NCBI GenBank assembly: GCA_030431945.1
Contig: JAUIIF010000035.1
Coordinates: 1-15,574, forward strand
Source of the DNA: Bacteroidia bacterium
GTDB lineage: Bacteria; Bacteroidota; Bacteroidia; Chitinophagales; Saprospiraceae
Length of the DNA stretch: 15,574 nucleotides
Reading direction: 5' to 3'
In this document: in pieces, positions 1-7,163 of the stretch
Numbering within the stretch: the stretch's first letter is position 1
Layout: each line of letters starts with the position of its first letter
Notes under the pieces: model-generated
Seen by the model: only the letters and a program-made list of their open reading frames with translations
Database searches by the model: none
What the model was told of the DNA's origin: nothing
Translations under genes and position numbers: made by a program

Positions 1-136
1 AGTACTGGTTCCGGATGATCGAAAATTGGCTTCAGGATAAGTTGACCTTTTATCGCGTCCCATAAAAGCTCGAATGCTGTGCCAGGATTATACCCGCCTC
101 CCTCCCCCGTGCGGTAGCTACTATTTGACTTCCCTA

Positions 137-3100
137 CTACCTCACCACCGTCACATCCCCCGTCAGCTCCTGCGTCGTCCCGTTAATAAAGCGGACGGTT
201 GCCTGGTAGACAAACACTGCAGGATTAACGGGCTTGCCCTCAAAGGTACCATCCCAACCCAGGCCGGGTTCGTTGGGTGGAAAGTCCGTTGCTTCGAAGA
301 CCAGCCCCCCCCACCGGTGGAAAATGCGCAGTGTTTCCACCCGGTCCAGGGCGGGCCCGCCGAAGATGGTGAAACCGTCGTTCACGCCGTCTCCGTTCGG
401 GGTAAAGGCATTGGGGGTGTAGAGCGGCAGGTCTTCGATGACCTGCACTTCCACCATCGCGGTATCCGGACAGCCAGCAGCGTTGGTACCAACTACGGTA
501 TATAAGGTGGTGGCAACCGGACCTACCCGTACGGTGGAACAGGGAGGGTTGACACATTCAACTTCTTCGGGGCTCCAGGAGTAGGTAACGGGGCTGTAGT
601 TACTCACGGCCCGGATCAGGGTATCGAAACCTAGAAAAATGCGGGTATCTGCCCCCGGGTCGATAATGAATTCGCGGGGTTGGGTGAGGGTGCCGGAGAG
701 GGAATCAAGGCAGCCGTTGGCGTCCATTACGTAAAGGGTATAATCACCGGCCAGCAGGTTGGTCAGTAAAGAATCCTGTTGAAAGACCCGATCGTCGGAG
801 GCGTAGGTATACCCCGGTGTACCGCCGGAGGCCGTCAGGCGGAAGGAGCCGGTGGGGTCGCCGAAACATTCCAGGTCATTCGTTTCCAGCAGGACGGGGA
901 AGATTTCGTTGGGCTCGACGATGGTTTCGGTAATACTGCGGATACAGCCATTCTGGTCCGTAAGTTGGATGGTATAGTTTCCGGGCACCAGGTCCATTTG
1001 AACGGTATCGTTGATCGCCGTACCGTTAAAGCGGTAGGAGTACCCTGGCCGACCGCCGTTGGCGAGAATGATCAGTTGCCCGTCGTCCGTCCCGAAACAA
1101 GTACTACCGGTATTTTGGGCTTGCAGGTTGATGGCGGGTGGTTCGGTAAGTTCGATCATGAATTGGCCGGTACAGCCGTCGGCGTCTACGGCCAGTACGT
1201 TGTAGGTGCCGGCGGCCAGGCCGGTCTGGGTATTGCTGCTTTGCAGGCCATCACCCAGTCCGAAATCGTAGCGGTAATTGGGCTGGCCGTTGGCCAGCTG
1301 AATCTGAATACTGCCGTTGGCATCGCCGGCACAGACGGGCTCAGTAAATATATCTACCCCGCGGACGAGGCCCAGTTCCAATTCGTCGACCTGAATATCC
1401 TGTTCTACCGGACAATTATTGGCGTCGCGTGCCCGCACGTTGATGAGGGAAATCGGGAGATCCGTTAGGCGATTATTCGCACTGAAGGGGCCTCCGTCAA
1501 AACTGTATTCGTAAGGCCCTTGCCCACCACTCAGGATGGTGAATTCGAGTGCTCCATCTACCCCGCCGGCACAGGAAGGCATGGTGATGAGGGTATCGAA
1601 AACAAAGGCGGGTGGCCCGCCTACGCTGAACGTGAAGGTGTCTTCACAGCCGGAGACATCACTGACGGTAACCGTATAGTCCCCCTGGCGGAGGTTCGTA
1701 AGGCTGGGGGTGGTAGCTGCATTACTCCACGTATACGTCAGGGTGGCGGGGGAAAACGAACTGGTGGCATTAAATGTAACCGTACCGGTAGAGTCGGCGG
1801 GGCAAACGACATCGGTAGCCGTGCCGGTACCCGTAAACTGTCCCTGACAGCAAATCACGTTTACTTCCTGCTGGCTCAGTATTTCCCGGCACTCCCGGGA
1901 GGTAGTGATGACCAATTCGACGGCGGGCGTGCCGGCTTCCCCGAAAACCACGGAATGCGGGCCCGGGCCGGAAGCCGTTTGCGGCGTGGCTGTAGGACCA
2001 AAGTTCCATTCCCGCGAAACGATTTCATCCACGGAGGTAGAGCGGTCCTGAAAAGTAAGGGCTTCGCCGACGCAGACCTCACTGTCGGAGAAAGTAAACT
2101 CAGGCTGTGGCCCCAGGAAAGTACCCGTACCGTTGAATTCGATGGAAAAACCATCGCCCGAGGCAGAGAAGTTAAAGATGACCACCGCGTAACTTCTACC
2201 GGCTACCATATCGATAGCGGCAGCGAAGTTATTGTTACCGGCCTGGCAGCCACAGCTTTCCGACAGGTCAGTGTCGTTAACGCTCAGCCCCGTGGCGCCC
2301 AGGCAGGGCAGGTTTTGGTCGTCGGGGTTGCCCCGGGTTTCTCCTGAATACATGCACCGGAGGGTCTGGCGGGAGCCGCAATCATCAATACCGTTGGTGA
2401 GCTCATACACCGCAAAGTCAATGTCTTCGTTGATCGCCGCGCCCAGCGGCGTGATGGTAAAGCCGAGGGTGCCGGACTGGTCACACGTCCATTTGTACCA
2501 GGCGGAGTTGTCTTCGGTTGGTTGGCAGCCGGGGTCTACACAACCGTTGGCCTGCAGGTCTTCGCGGACGGTGCCGTTGCCCGTGAGGGCAACTACGCTG
2601 AAGGGAGATTTGTCACAAAGGACTACCCCGGTGGCACAGTCGGCACTGGGCTCGGGCACGGCGTCGTACTGATTAAGGCAGAGCTCGAAGGTGCCCTGGT
2701 TACCGTTGCGGGCACCTACTAAAATGTGGTAGGTCTCCCCGACGGTCAGGTCGGTCAGAATGGCGTTAACACCATTGATGTTTTCAAAAGGAGATTTACA
2801 AACAAGTGCATCCGCTGAGGTAAGTGAACCACAGCCGTTTTGATAAATGGTCATTTGTACTTCCTGCAGGCTACCGCGCTCGTTACCGGGTATGCGACCA
2901 TCCAAAGTAATACTGGCGGCATTCCGGAGGGCGACAAAGGAGTACCAGACATCCCTCATTTCGTCGGGCTCACTGATGCAGACATCGTAACCGTTCTGAT
3001 CAAACGAAGCCGTGGCGTTGATGTTGGAAAACCCGCCCGCGCCCGAACAAAAAGACTCCACCTGAGGCAGCTCAATGGCGTTGATACATTCATCGTTCGC

Positions 3101-3166
3101 CGGCTGGGCCCAGGCCACTACCGGGCAAAGAATAGTACACAAAAGGAGTAGGTAGAATGATTTCAT
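137..3166 (-). CDS. Secreted SprB-repeat protein with T9SS type B (gliding-motility/CHU_C) C-terminal domain
   Basis: Very large cell-surface or secreted protein, probably adhesin-like, exported by Sec and then by the type IX system. I chose the ATG at 3166 (1009 aa) over a GTG four codons upstream, because it opens directly into a signal peptide (MKSFYLLLL..., likely cleavage after AWA, residue 20). Residues 22-165 and 175-355 are two Cys-rich beta-sandwich domains; the first begins PANDECINAIEL, a common opening of Bacteroidota surface proteins. Residues about 355-440 look like a PKD domain (REWNFG). About 452-830 hold five SprB-type repeats, each with a C.G...G start, a GxPxYxY-like centre and a DxxGC end. 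An Ig-like segment follows, then the CHU_C domain from about 917 (TPNAFTPNGDGVND, HRWGGLVFE, GWDG). The family link to T9SS type B export is established; the ligand is unknown. It is transcribed divergently from pssA. Confidence 0.9.
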   Translation of the reverse strand: MKSFYLLLLCTILCPVVAWAQPANDECINAIELPQVESFCSGAGGFSNINATASFDQNGYDVCISEPDEMRDVWYSFVALRNAASITLDGRIPGNERGSLQEVQMTIYQNGCGSLTSADALVCKSPFENINGVNAILTDLTVGETYHILVGARNGNQGTFELCLNQYDAVPEPSADCATGVVLCDKSPFSVVALTGNGTVREDLQANGCVDPGCQPTEDNSAWYKWTCDQSGTLGFTITPLGAAINEDIDFAVYELTNGIDDCGSRQTLRCMYSGETRGNPDDQNLPCLGATGLSVNDTDLSESCGCQAGNNNFAAAIDMVAGRSYAVVIFNFSASGDGFSIEFNGTGTFLGPQPEFTFSDSEVCVGEALTFQDRSTSVDEIVSREWNFGPTATPQTASGPGPHSVVFGEAGTPAVELVITTSRECREILSQQEVNVICCQGQFTGTGTATDVVCPADSTGTVTFNATSSFSPATLTYTWSNAATTPSLTNLRQGDYTVTVSDVSGCEDTFTFSVGGPPAFVFDTLITMPSCAGGVDGALEFTILSGGQGPYEYSFDGGPFSANNRLTDLPISLINVRARDANNCPVEQDIQVDELELGLVRGVDIFTEPVCAGDANGSIQIQLANGQPNYRYDFGLGDGLQSSNTQTGLAAGTYNVLAVDADGCTGQFMIELTEPPAINLQAQNTGSTCFGTDDGQLIILANGGRPGYSYRFNGTAINDTVQMDLVPGNYTIQLTDQNGCIRSITETIVEPNEIFPVLLETNDLECFGDPTGSFRLTASGGTPGYTYASDDRVFQQDSLLTNLLAGDYTLYVMDANGCLDSLSGTLTQPREFIIDPGADTRIFLGFDTLIRAVSNYSPVTYSWSPEEVECVNPPCSTVRVGPVATTLYTVVGTNAAGCPDTAMVEVQVIEDLPLYTPNAFTPNGDGVNDGFTIFGGPALDRVETLRIFHRWGGLVFEATDFPPNEPGLGWDGTFEGKPVNPAVFVYQATVRFINGTTQELTGDVTVVR
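677..1813 (-). repeat. Five tandem SprB-type protein repeats (coding)
   Basis: Five degenerate repeats of about 65-75 residues lie inside the T9SS type B protein, at residues of roughly 452-516, 528-595, 610-676, 685-752 and 763-830. Shared landmarks are an early Cys (CPADSTG, CAGGVDG, CAGDANG, CFGTDDG, CFGDPTG), a central GxPGYxY-like turn and a terminal DxxGC or DANxC. SprB repeats are known from gliding adhesins of Flavobacterium. Repeat identity is low, so recombination between copies is not obviously favoured. Confidence 0.8.
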
Positions 3167-3275
3167 ACGAAGGGACACTTATTAGGCTCGGTACAATAAC
3201 TACAATAAAGACCAGCGAGGTACGTGAAAACGTTAGCAAATGTCTGACGAAAAGAATAGTTTATGGGTTTGATAA

Positions 3276-3283
3276 CAAAAATA
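3276..3283 (-). promoter_or_regulatory. Possible -7 box for the T9SS type B gene
   Basis: On the minus strand the octamer TATTTTTG matches the Bacteroidota -7 consensus TAnnTTTG exactly and would give a leader of about 100 nt. No TTG is found at the expected -33 distance and the stretch is AT-rich, so this is only a candidate. Confidence 0.3.
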
Positions 3284-3355
3284 ACAGCAATAAGCACTGG
3301 ACACCTTGCTACTGACAACTCGTAAAAACGCTGGTCTCCGCCGTATCTTGGTGCC

Positions 3356-4114
3356 GTGAAACTGAAATCCCAGATCCCCAATTTTATTACGCTGCTCAAT
3401 CTCTTTTGTGGTTGTGCGGCCATTATCAATATTCTGGACCAGCAGTTCATCGCTGCCTTCTGGTTTCTATTTGCTGCCGGCTGGTTTGATTTTGCTGACG
3501 GCCTGGTAGCCCGTTTGCTCAATGTTTCCAGTGAGCACGGTAAAGAATTGGACAGTCTGGCGGACATGGTCTCCTTCGGAGCCGTACCCGGGGTGATTTA
3601 TTACAGCCTGCTCTTTATCGGGCAATCCGCTGCACCTGCATCCGTGCCTGATCTTGAACAGTTCGGGGAGCCCATCTCCTGGAGCTGGTACGCCGCGCCG
3701 GGCCTTATTGTGGTGCTTTTTTCTGCTTTACGTCTCGCCAAGTTTAACCTGGACACCCGGCAGACGGAAAATTTTATGGGGGTAGCCACGCCAACCAGCA
3801 CCGTTTTTGCAACGGGCCTGCTGTTATGGGCGGATCAATTTCCTGACTCCTGGGCGCAGTACGCTTATTCGCCTTATCTTCTCTACCCCGCCATCATCAG
3901 CTTCAGCTACCTGCTGATCAGCGAACACCCGATGTTTTCTTTCAAGATTAAAGGACGGAAGTGGGCAGGGAACGAGACACGAATTATCTTTGCGGTTCTT
4001 GCCCTCGTTTTGCTGGCTTTCCTGCAAACGGCGGCTTTTCCCTTTATCGTCGGCGTGTACCTGATTATCAATCTCGTCTCGCCTCCCACTGCTCAGCAGG
4101 AGCAGCACAGTTAA
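3356..4114 (+). CDS. pssA: CDP-diacylglycerol--serine O-phosphatidyltransferase
   Basis: Integral membrane enzyme that joins serine to CDP-diacylglycerol to make phosphatidylserine, the precursor of phosphatidylethanolamine. The CDP-alcohol phosphotransferase signature D-x2-D-G-x2-A-R-x8-G-x3-D-x3-D is complete: D45, D48, G49, A52, R53, G62, D66, D70. Several hydrophobic segments cover most of the 252 residues (about 10-27, 30-45 and 72-90, a cluster around 100-165, and a C-terminal pair), as expected for this family. The start is a GTG: the N-terminus (KLKSQIPNFITLLNLFCG) matches the usual beginning of bacterial PssA and no upstream ATG fits. purS follows after 12 bp, probably in the same transcript. 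Substrate specificity for serine rather than another alcohol is inferred from overall similarity. Confidence 0.92.
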   Translation: MKLKSQIPNFITLLNLFCGCAAIINILDQQFIAAFWFLFAAGWFDFADGLVARLLNVSSEHGKELDSLADMVSFGAVPGVIYYSLLFIGQSAAPASVPDLEQFGEPISWSWYAAPGLIVVLFSALRLAKFNLDTRQTENFMGVATPTSTVFATGLLLWADQFPDSWAQYAYSPYLLYPAIISFSYLLISEHPMFSFKIKGRKWAGNETRIIFAVLALVLLAFLQTAAFPFIVGVYLIINLVSPPTAQQEQHS

Positions 4115-4126
4115 ACTCTTCCACGC

Positions 4127-4378
4127 ATGAAGTTTCTCGCCCACATCAACATTATGCCCAAGGCCGAATTGCTCGATCCCCAGGGCAAAGTGGTCGTCAA
4201 AAATCTTCCTAACATTGGCATCGAAGGTGTTGACGATGTCCGCATCGGTAAGCACGTAACGATCAGCCTCGAAGCAAAAAATGCCGACGAAGCACAAACG
4301 AAGGTGGAGAACGCGTGCAAAAAATTACTGGCTAACGTAATTATGGAGAGCTACGACTTTGTGGTCGAAGAACTCTAG
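4127..4378 (+). CDS. purS: Phosphoribosylformylglycinamidine synthase subunit PurS
   Basis: Small subunit of the three-part FGAM synthase (PurS-PurL-PurQ), which converts FGAR to FGAM in purine synthesis. PurS dimers bridge the glutaminase PurQ and the synthetase PurL and help pass ammonia between them. The protein is 83 aa, the usual PurS length, with the typical opening KFLAHINIMPKAELLDPQG, the central NIGIEGVDDVRIGKHV segment and the C-terminal ANVIMESYDF. The family fold is a beta-alpha-beta-beta-alpha-beta sandwich. The start is the ATG 12 bp after the pssA stop, with no obvious Shine-Dalgarno. No purL or purQ is in the window, so the subunit is encoded apart from its partners; the link to pssA is probably co-transcription rather than shared function. 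Confidence 0.93.
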   Translation: MKFLAHINIMPKAELLDPQGKVVVKNLPNIGIEGVDDVRIGKHVTISLEAKNADEAQTKVENACKKLLANVIMESYDFVVEEL

Positions 4379-4521
4379 GAACAGGTCAATGGTTAATTTT
4401 TGGGGTAGCCACCAGTAGCTTTTCGGGCGCGGTCGCAGGTGCAGGGAAGGCACGCCGGAGCAACAGGCACCGGCCCACGGTGGCCTTAGAACCACCCGCT
4501 GCTCCGAATGTTACTAGGGGT

Positions 4522-4929
4522 ATGAAAACTCCGGAAAACTACAACCCCCTCTCCCCCGAAGAAGAACGCATTATCGTGCGTAAGGGAACCGAAATGCCGT
4601 TTACCGGCGAGTTCAACAACTTTAAACTGGACGGTGTCTTCGTCTGCCGTCGCTGCGAGGCACCGCTGTACGATAGTAAGGATAAGTTCAGCAGTGGCTG
4701 TGGCTGGCCCAGCTTCGACGATGAAATACCCGGTGCTATTGAAAAGGTCCGGGATGCCGATGGCCGCCGCGTAGAAATTCTTTGCAATAATTGTGGAGGC
4801 CACCTGGGCCATGTTTTTACGGGAGAACGGTTTACCCCGAAAGATACCCGTCACTGTGTGAACAGCCTTTCGCTGAAATTCATCAACCGGGAGAAGTACG
4901 ATGCGCTGCAAGGTGAGGATAATGCCTGA
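4522..4929 (+). CDS. msrB: Peptide-methionine (R)-S-oxide reductase MsrB
   Basis: Cytosolic repair enzyme (no signal peptide) that reduces the R epimer of methionine sulfoxide in proteins. Using the ATG at 4522, after a G-rich TAGGGG, it is 135 aa; a GTG at 4480 would add 14 residues (ALEPPAAPNV...) that do not look like MsrB. Two CxxC pairs for structural zinc are present (C42/C45 and C88/C91). SGCGWPSFDDEIPGA carries the candidate recycling cysteine, and RHCVNSLSLKF carries the catalytic Cys112. The opening NYNPLSPEEERIIVRKGTE resembles the MsrB half of known MsrB-MsrA fusion proteins. It ends with TGA at 4927, and MsrA-like coding continues in the same frame immediately after, so the two may have been, or may still be, one product. 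Confidence 0.93.
   Translation: MKTPENYNPLSPEEERIIVRKGTEMPFTGEFNNFKLDGVFVCRRCEAPLYDSKDKFSSGCGWPSFDDEIPGAIEKVRDADGRRVEILCNNCGGHLGHVFTGERFTPKDTRHCVNSLSLKFINREKYDALQGEDNA
4911..4924 (+). promoter_or_regulatory. Shine-Dalgarno and ATG at the msrB/msrA overlap
   Basis: AGGTGA at 4911-4916 complements the 16S 3' end and sits 5 nt before ATG 4922-4924, which overlaps the msrB stop (ATGCCTGA). Good ribosome sites are otherwise scarce in this window, so this one suggests msrA once began here by coupled translation, even though the present frame from this ATG ends after 20 codons. Confidence 0.45.
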
Positions 4930-5430
4930 AGGGCTACCCTTTACCTGGCTTCGGGGTGTTTTTGGGGGCGGGAGTATCATTTAAGGCAATTACCCGGCGT
5001 GATGGCCACCACGACGGGCTTCGCCGGCGGCTGGGTGGCTAACCCTACCTATCAGGAAGTATGTACTAAGGAAACGGGGCATGCCGAAACGGTGGCAGTA
5101 GTCTATGATCTTCGTTTGCTTTCGACCCGGGAACTGCTGCGGGAGTTCTTTGTGTTGCACGATAGCACGCTGGACCGAAGGGCGGACGGCGGCCAGTACC
5201 GCTCCGCAATTTTCCTGCCGGCCACGGGCCGGCATGCCGACAAGCAGGAAATAGCTGCCCACGAAGTGCTGCGTCTTCTGCGGGATAAAGGCTTGAACCC
5301 CGTAACGGAAATTAGCCGGATTGATGCATTTTATGCAGCTGATGCCCGTCACCAACAATACTGTTCGAGCAAAGGAATCGTCCCTAAAAAGCGGGAAATC
5401 GCAGAAATCCGTAAAATTTTAACATTTTAA
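4922..5430 (+). CDS. msrA: Peptide-methionine (S)-S-oxide reductase MsrA, N-terminus disrupted or recoded
   Basis: MsrA repairs the S epimer of methionine sulfoxide. The longest conventional ORF starts only at GTG 4999 and would lack the active site. The missing part is present upstream in the same frame: from 4930 the DNA encodes RATLYLASGCFWGREYHL, including the catalytic Cys of GCFWG at 4957-4959, then RQLPGVMATTTGFAGG. That frame is closed by the msrB TGA at 4927 and has no ATG, GTG or TTG before the Cys (only CTG at 4945). An ATG at 4922, preceded by AGGTGA at 4911-4916, overlaps the msrB stop but lies one frame away; one extra G in the GGG at 4931-4933 would give MPEGATLYLASGCFWG. The rest looks sound: NPTYQEVCTKETGHAE, FFVLHDST, GQYRSAIF, and a candidate resolving Cys in HQQYCSSKG. 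It is either a sequencing or mutational indel, a nonsense-split MsrB-MsrA fusion, or recoding. Confidence 0.8.
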
Positions 5431-5478
5431 TAAAGACAAATTTTTTCTTCATTTTTAGGTATCCTGACTGAAAGAATA

Positions 5479-5525
5479 TTCCGTGAAGCTTCTTCGGGCC
5501 GACGGAAATAGCGCAATTATTCCGT
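5479..5525 (+). other. Three-part alternating inverted repeat downstream of msrA
   Basis: TTCCGT (5479-5484), ACGGAA (5502-5507) and TTCCGT (5520-5525) can pair as either of two exclusive 6-bp hairpins. It lies 49 bases past the msrA stop and has no clear T-run after it. It may be a weak 3' end structure or chance; no function is assigned. Confidence 0.3.
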
Positions 5526-5628
5526 CCTGCGGTCATTTTGCCCCTTTTAAATGGTGAATGCCAAAATCTGGCGCAGCACTTATCCAGGGGCTTAGACGTT
5601 GATCTACAAACCGTTAGGCCCGGAAAGC

Positions 5629-5660
5629 TTGCCTCATGAGCATTGCTGCCCGTATCTTTG
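5629..5660 (+). promoter_or_regulatory. Bacteroidota-type promoter for the lytic transglycosylase gene
   Basis: TTG at 5629-5631 and TATCTTTG at 5653-5660 are 21 bp apart, matching the -33 TTG and -7 TAnnTTTG pattern recognised by the Bacteroidota primary sigma factor. Transcription would begin near 5667, giving a leader of about 145 nt before the ATG at 5812. The 5431-5628 stretch before it contains no convincing gene. Confidence 0.6.
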
Positions 5661-5670
5661 CGGCCGCTTA

Positions 5671-5786
5671 GGGTAAGAAACAAACTTACCCGGCAATATA
5701 ATCCCAGTATTAAGTCGCAGACCCCAGGCGACACGAAATGCTGACCGAAGAGCCACCCCATGAACATTTGGCGTTGAGGCGGTCAG
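5671..5786 (+). promoter_or_regulatory. Structured 5' leader with three successive stem-loops
   Basis: Just after the predicted transcription start come three perfect stems: GGGTAAG/CTTACCC (5671-5677 with 5685-5691, 7-nt loop), GTCGC/GCGAC (5714-5718 with 5728-5732, 9-nt loop) and CTGACCG/CGGTCAG (5741-5747 with 5780-5786, 32-nt loop). I recognise no known riboswitch class. The first stem at the extreme 5' end could stabilise the message; the third lies inside the short upstream ORF and could influence its translation. Pairing is seen by eye only, with no energy calculation. Confidence 0.4.
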
Positions 5787-5815
5787 TGATTGTTGAACGA
5801 AATTACTTTGAATGA
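5738..5815 (+). CDS. Possible 25-codon leader ORF overlapping the transglycosylase start (ATGA)
   Basis: An ATG at 5738 opens a 25-residue frame, MLTEEPPHEHLALRRSVIVE followed by RNYFE, whose TGA (5813-5815) overlaps the next gene's ATG (5812-5814) in a 4-base ATGA. This junction is the usual geometry for translational coupling, where ribosomes finishing the first frame restart on the second. The peptide has no hydrophobic segment and matches nothing I know. No clear ribosome site precedes it, so it could be chance; a frame of this length is not rare. Confidence 0.3.
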   Translation: MLTEEPPHEHLALRRSVIVERNYFE

Positions 5816-6942
5816 GCAAGCTCCTGAAGTGCTTGTACCTTACCCTGATGTTGGTAATGTGTATGACAGCACAAGCGAACTCGATTGACTCCTCGACTTC
5901 TCCCCTTAAAGCAGCTATTGATTGTGACGACGCCTCAGACTTCAGCGACCGGCTGGAAGGCTTGGAGCTTCCCCTTTCTACCACTGCCTGTGACGCCCAC
6001 CTGCAGCGGAAACTGCGGGACTACCTTGGCGGCGGCAGTGCCAGCACGGAGCGTATGCTCGGTCGTGCTAACCAGTACTTCCCGATTTTTGAGTACTACC
6101 TCGAAAAGCACGGCATGCCCGAAAGCATGAAGTACCTGGCGGTAGCAGAATCCATGTTGGTTCCTGGTGCCGTTTCCTCCGCCCGCGCCGCAGGTCTGTG
6201 GCAACTGATGCCGGCTACTGCCCGCGAAATGGGCCTCCGGGTCGACGGCACCGTTGATGAACGGCTGGACATGTACCGCTCCACCGAGGCTGCCGTTCTA
6301 ATGTTAAAAGACCTGCACCAGCAATTTGGTGACTGGCACCTGGCCCTGGCCGCTTATAACTGCGGCCCCGGCCGTGTCCGCCGCGCCATTCGTGCCGCTG
6401 GCGGGCACACCTACTACCCGAAAGTGAAACCTTACCTGCCCCGCGAATCCCAGCGTTACGTGGCGGCTTACGTCGCTGCCGCGTACACCGTTAATTACTA
6501 CGGCGATTATGGCCTTACCCCTGCAGATTACCTGCTGGAAGACAGCGTGGCGAGCATCAACGTATATCGCCGGCTTAGTCTTAGCCGGCTGGCAAACGCA
6601 ATTGGCCTTACGAGTAAGCAAATCCGGAAGATGAACCCCAGCTACGTGCGTGGCTACATCCCGGTCAGTAAGCGTGGTTACCGGGTACGGGTGCCGCTGG
6701 CCCAGCGGCAGGCCGCCCAGGAATACGTTTGGGGAAGACCTAATCTGGTACTTTTTGACCAGCTGGATGACCTGGAACCAGCAAAACAGCTGGCCGCTGA
6801 TCTGGACTTTGAGGTCAGCAAGTGGTTATTTGGCTGTTCTTCCGTAAACTTACGCCACCAACCGTCCATTGCACAACAAGCCGTAGAGGAGGATATGTAC
6901 CTCGGATTCTTCAGTGCGTACAGTGCCCTGGCCATGAATTAA
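5812..6942 (+). CDS. Secreted MltD-like lytic transglycosylase (SLT/GH23) with C-terminal LysM-like segment
   Basis: Periplasmic or envelope enzyme predicted to cut the MurNAc-GlcNAc glycan bond of peptidoglycan, leaving a 1,6-anhydro end. A signal peptide (KLLKCLYLTLMLVMCMTAQA) is followed by a short linker. The SLT domain covers about residues 85-225: the catalytic Glu is E113 in LAVAESMLVPGAVS, then ARAAGLWQLMPATAREMG, and the conserved AYNCGPGRVRRA at 181-192. Residues 248-298 (INVYRRLSLSRLANAIGLTS to VRVPLAQ) resemble one LysM carbohydrate-binding module. The last 75 residues, with a lone Cys, are unassigned. At 376 aa it is shorter than E. coli MltD, which has two LysM modules. It has its own promoter and structured leader and ends at a hairpin terminator, so it is probably monocistronic. 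Confidence 0.9.
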   Translation: MSKLLKCLYLTLMLVMCMTAQANSIDSSTSPLKAAIDCDDASDFSDRLEGLELPLSTTACDAHLQRKLRDYLGGGSASTERMLGRANQYFPIFEYYLEKHGMPESMKYLAVAESMLVPGAVSSARAAGLWQLMPATAREMGLRVDGTVDERLDMYRSTEAAVLMLKDLHQQFGDWHLALAAYNCGPGRVRRAIRAAGGHTYYPKVKPYLPRESQRYVAAYVAAAYTVNYYGDYGLTPADYLLEDSVASINVYRRLSLSRLANAIGLTSKQIRKMNPSYVRGYIPVSKRGYRVRVPLAQRQAAQEYVWGRPNLVLFDQLDDLEPAKQLAADLDFEVSKWLFGCSSVNLRHQPSIAQQAVEEDMYLGFFSAYSALAMN

Positions 6943-6964
6943 TTGGCTTATCTACAAACCAATT
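6941..6964 (+). other. Small hairpin overlapping the transglycosylase stop codon
   Basis: AATTGG (6941-6946) pairs perfectly with CCAATT (6959-6964) across a 12-nt loop, directly upstream of the main terminator hairpin. It may add 3' end stability, or may be chance in an AT-rich spot. Confidence 0.3.
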
Positions 6965-6966
6965 TA

Positions 6967-7003
6967 AAGGGTAGTTCGCGCAAGCGGGCTACCCTTCCTT
7001 TAT
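6967..7003 (+). terminator. Rho-independent-type terminator after the lytic transglycosylase
   Basis: A 13-bp stem is visible: AAGGGTAG (6967-6974) pairs with CTACCCTT (6989-6996), two T-G wobbles continue inward, then CGC/GCG closes a GCAA tetraloop (6980-6983) of the stable GNRA type. A short pyrimidine-rich CCTTTAT follows. The stem is long and nearly perfect although the T-run is weak, as is common in Bacteroidota. Confidence 0.75.
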
Positions 7004-7081
7004 CCAGGAACCAAGGTAATGCCTGGCTTATGGTGAGTTAACGGCAGTTTATGAATCGTTTAAACTCACTTCCTGCGGCCA

Positions 7082-7089
7082 CATCTTTG
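7082..7089 (+). promoter_or_regulatory. Possible -7 box for the GH3-family gene
   Basis: CATCTTTG differs from the consensus TAnnTTTG at one position. A TTT at 7059-7061 lies 20 bp upstream as a poor -33 match. Transcription would start near 7096, giving a leader of about 68 nt before ATG 7164 but only about 10 nt before TTG 7107; this favours the ATG as the start of the gene. Confidence 0.35.
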
Positions 7090-7163
7090 GGCCTCCTAGC
7101 AGGTTTTTGGTTACCTTGTTCTACCCAGGAAGCGGCCCGCTAAACCACCACTTCCCCAACCAG

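Noticed and set aside
1..136. Left edge sequence
   Set aside because: Only 136 bases downstream of the type B gene; no hairpin terminator, promoter or coding signal could be supported.
779..2347. Long plus-strand frames opposite the SprB-repeat gene
   Set aside because: They are antisense shadows of a well supported, GC-rich coding region and resemble no protein family. The same applies to the frames opposite the 9421-13419 and 13788-15230 genes.
3344..3351. TATCTTGG as a promoter for pssA
   Set aside because: It is one mismatch from the -7 consensus, but no -33 TTG is present and transcription would begin at the GTG itself, implying a leaderless message without other support.
4480..4521. 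Upstream GTG start for msrB
   Set aside because: The 14 added residues are proline/alanine rich and unlike MsrB N-termini; ATG 4522 follows a G-rich site and opens at the typical family start.
4927..4929. TGA as a selenocysteine codon joining MsrB to MsrA
   Set aside because: The catalytic positions of both enzymes are already Cys, the TGA lies in the linker, and no adjacent bacterial SECIS-like hairpin is evident.
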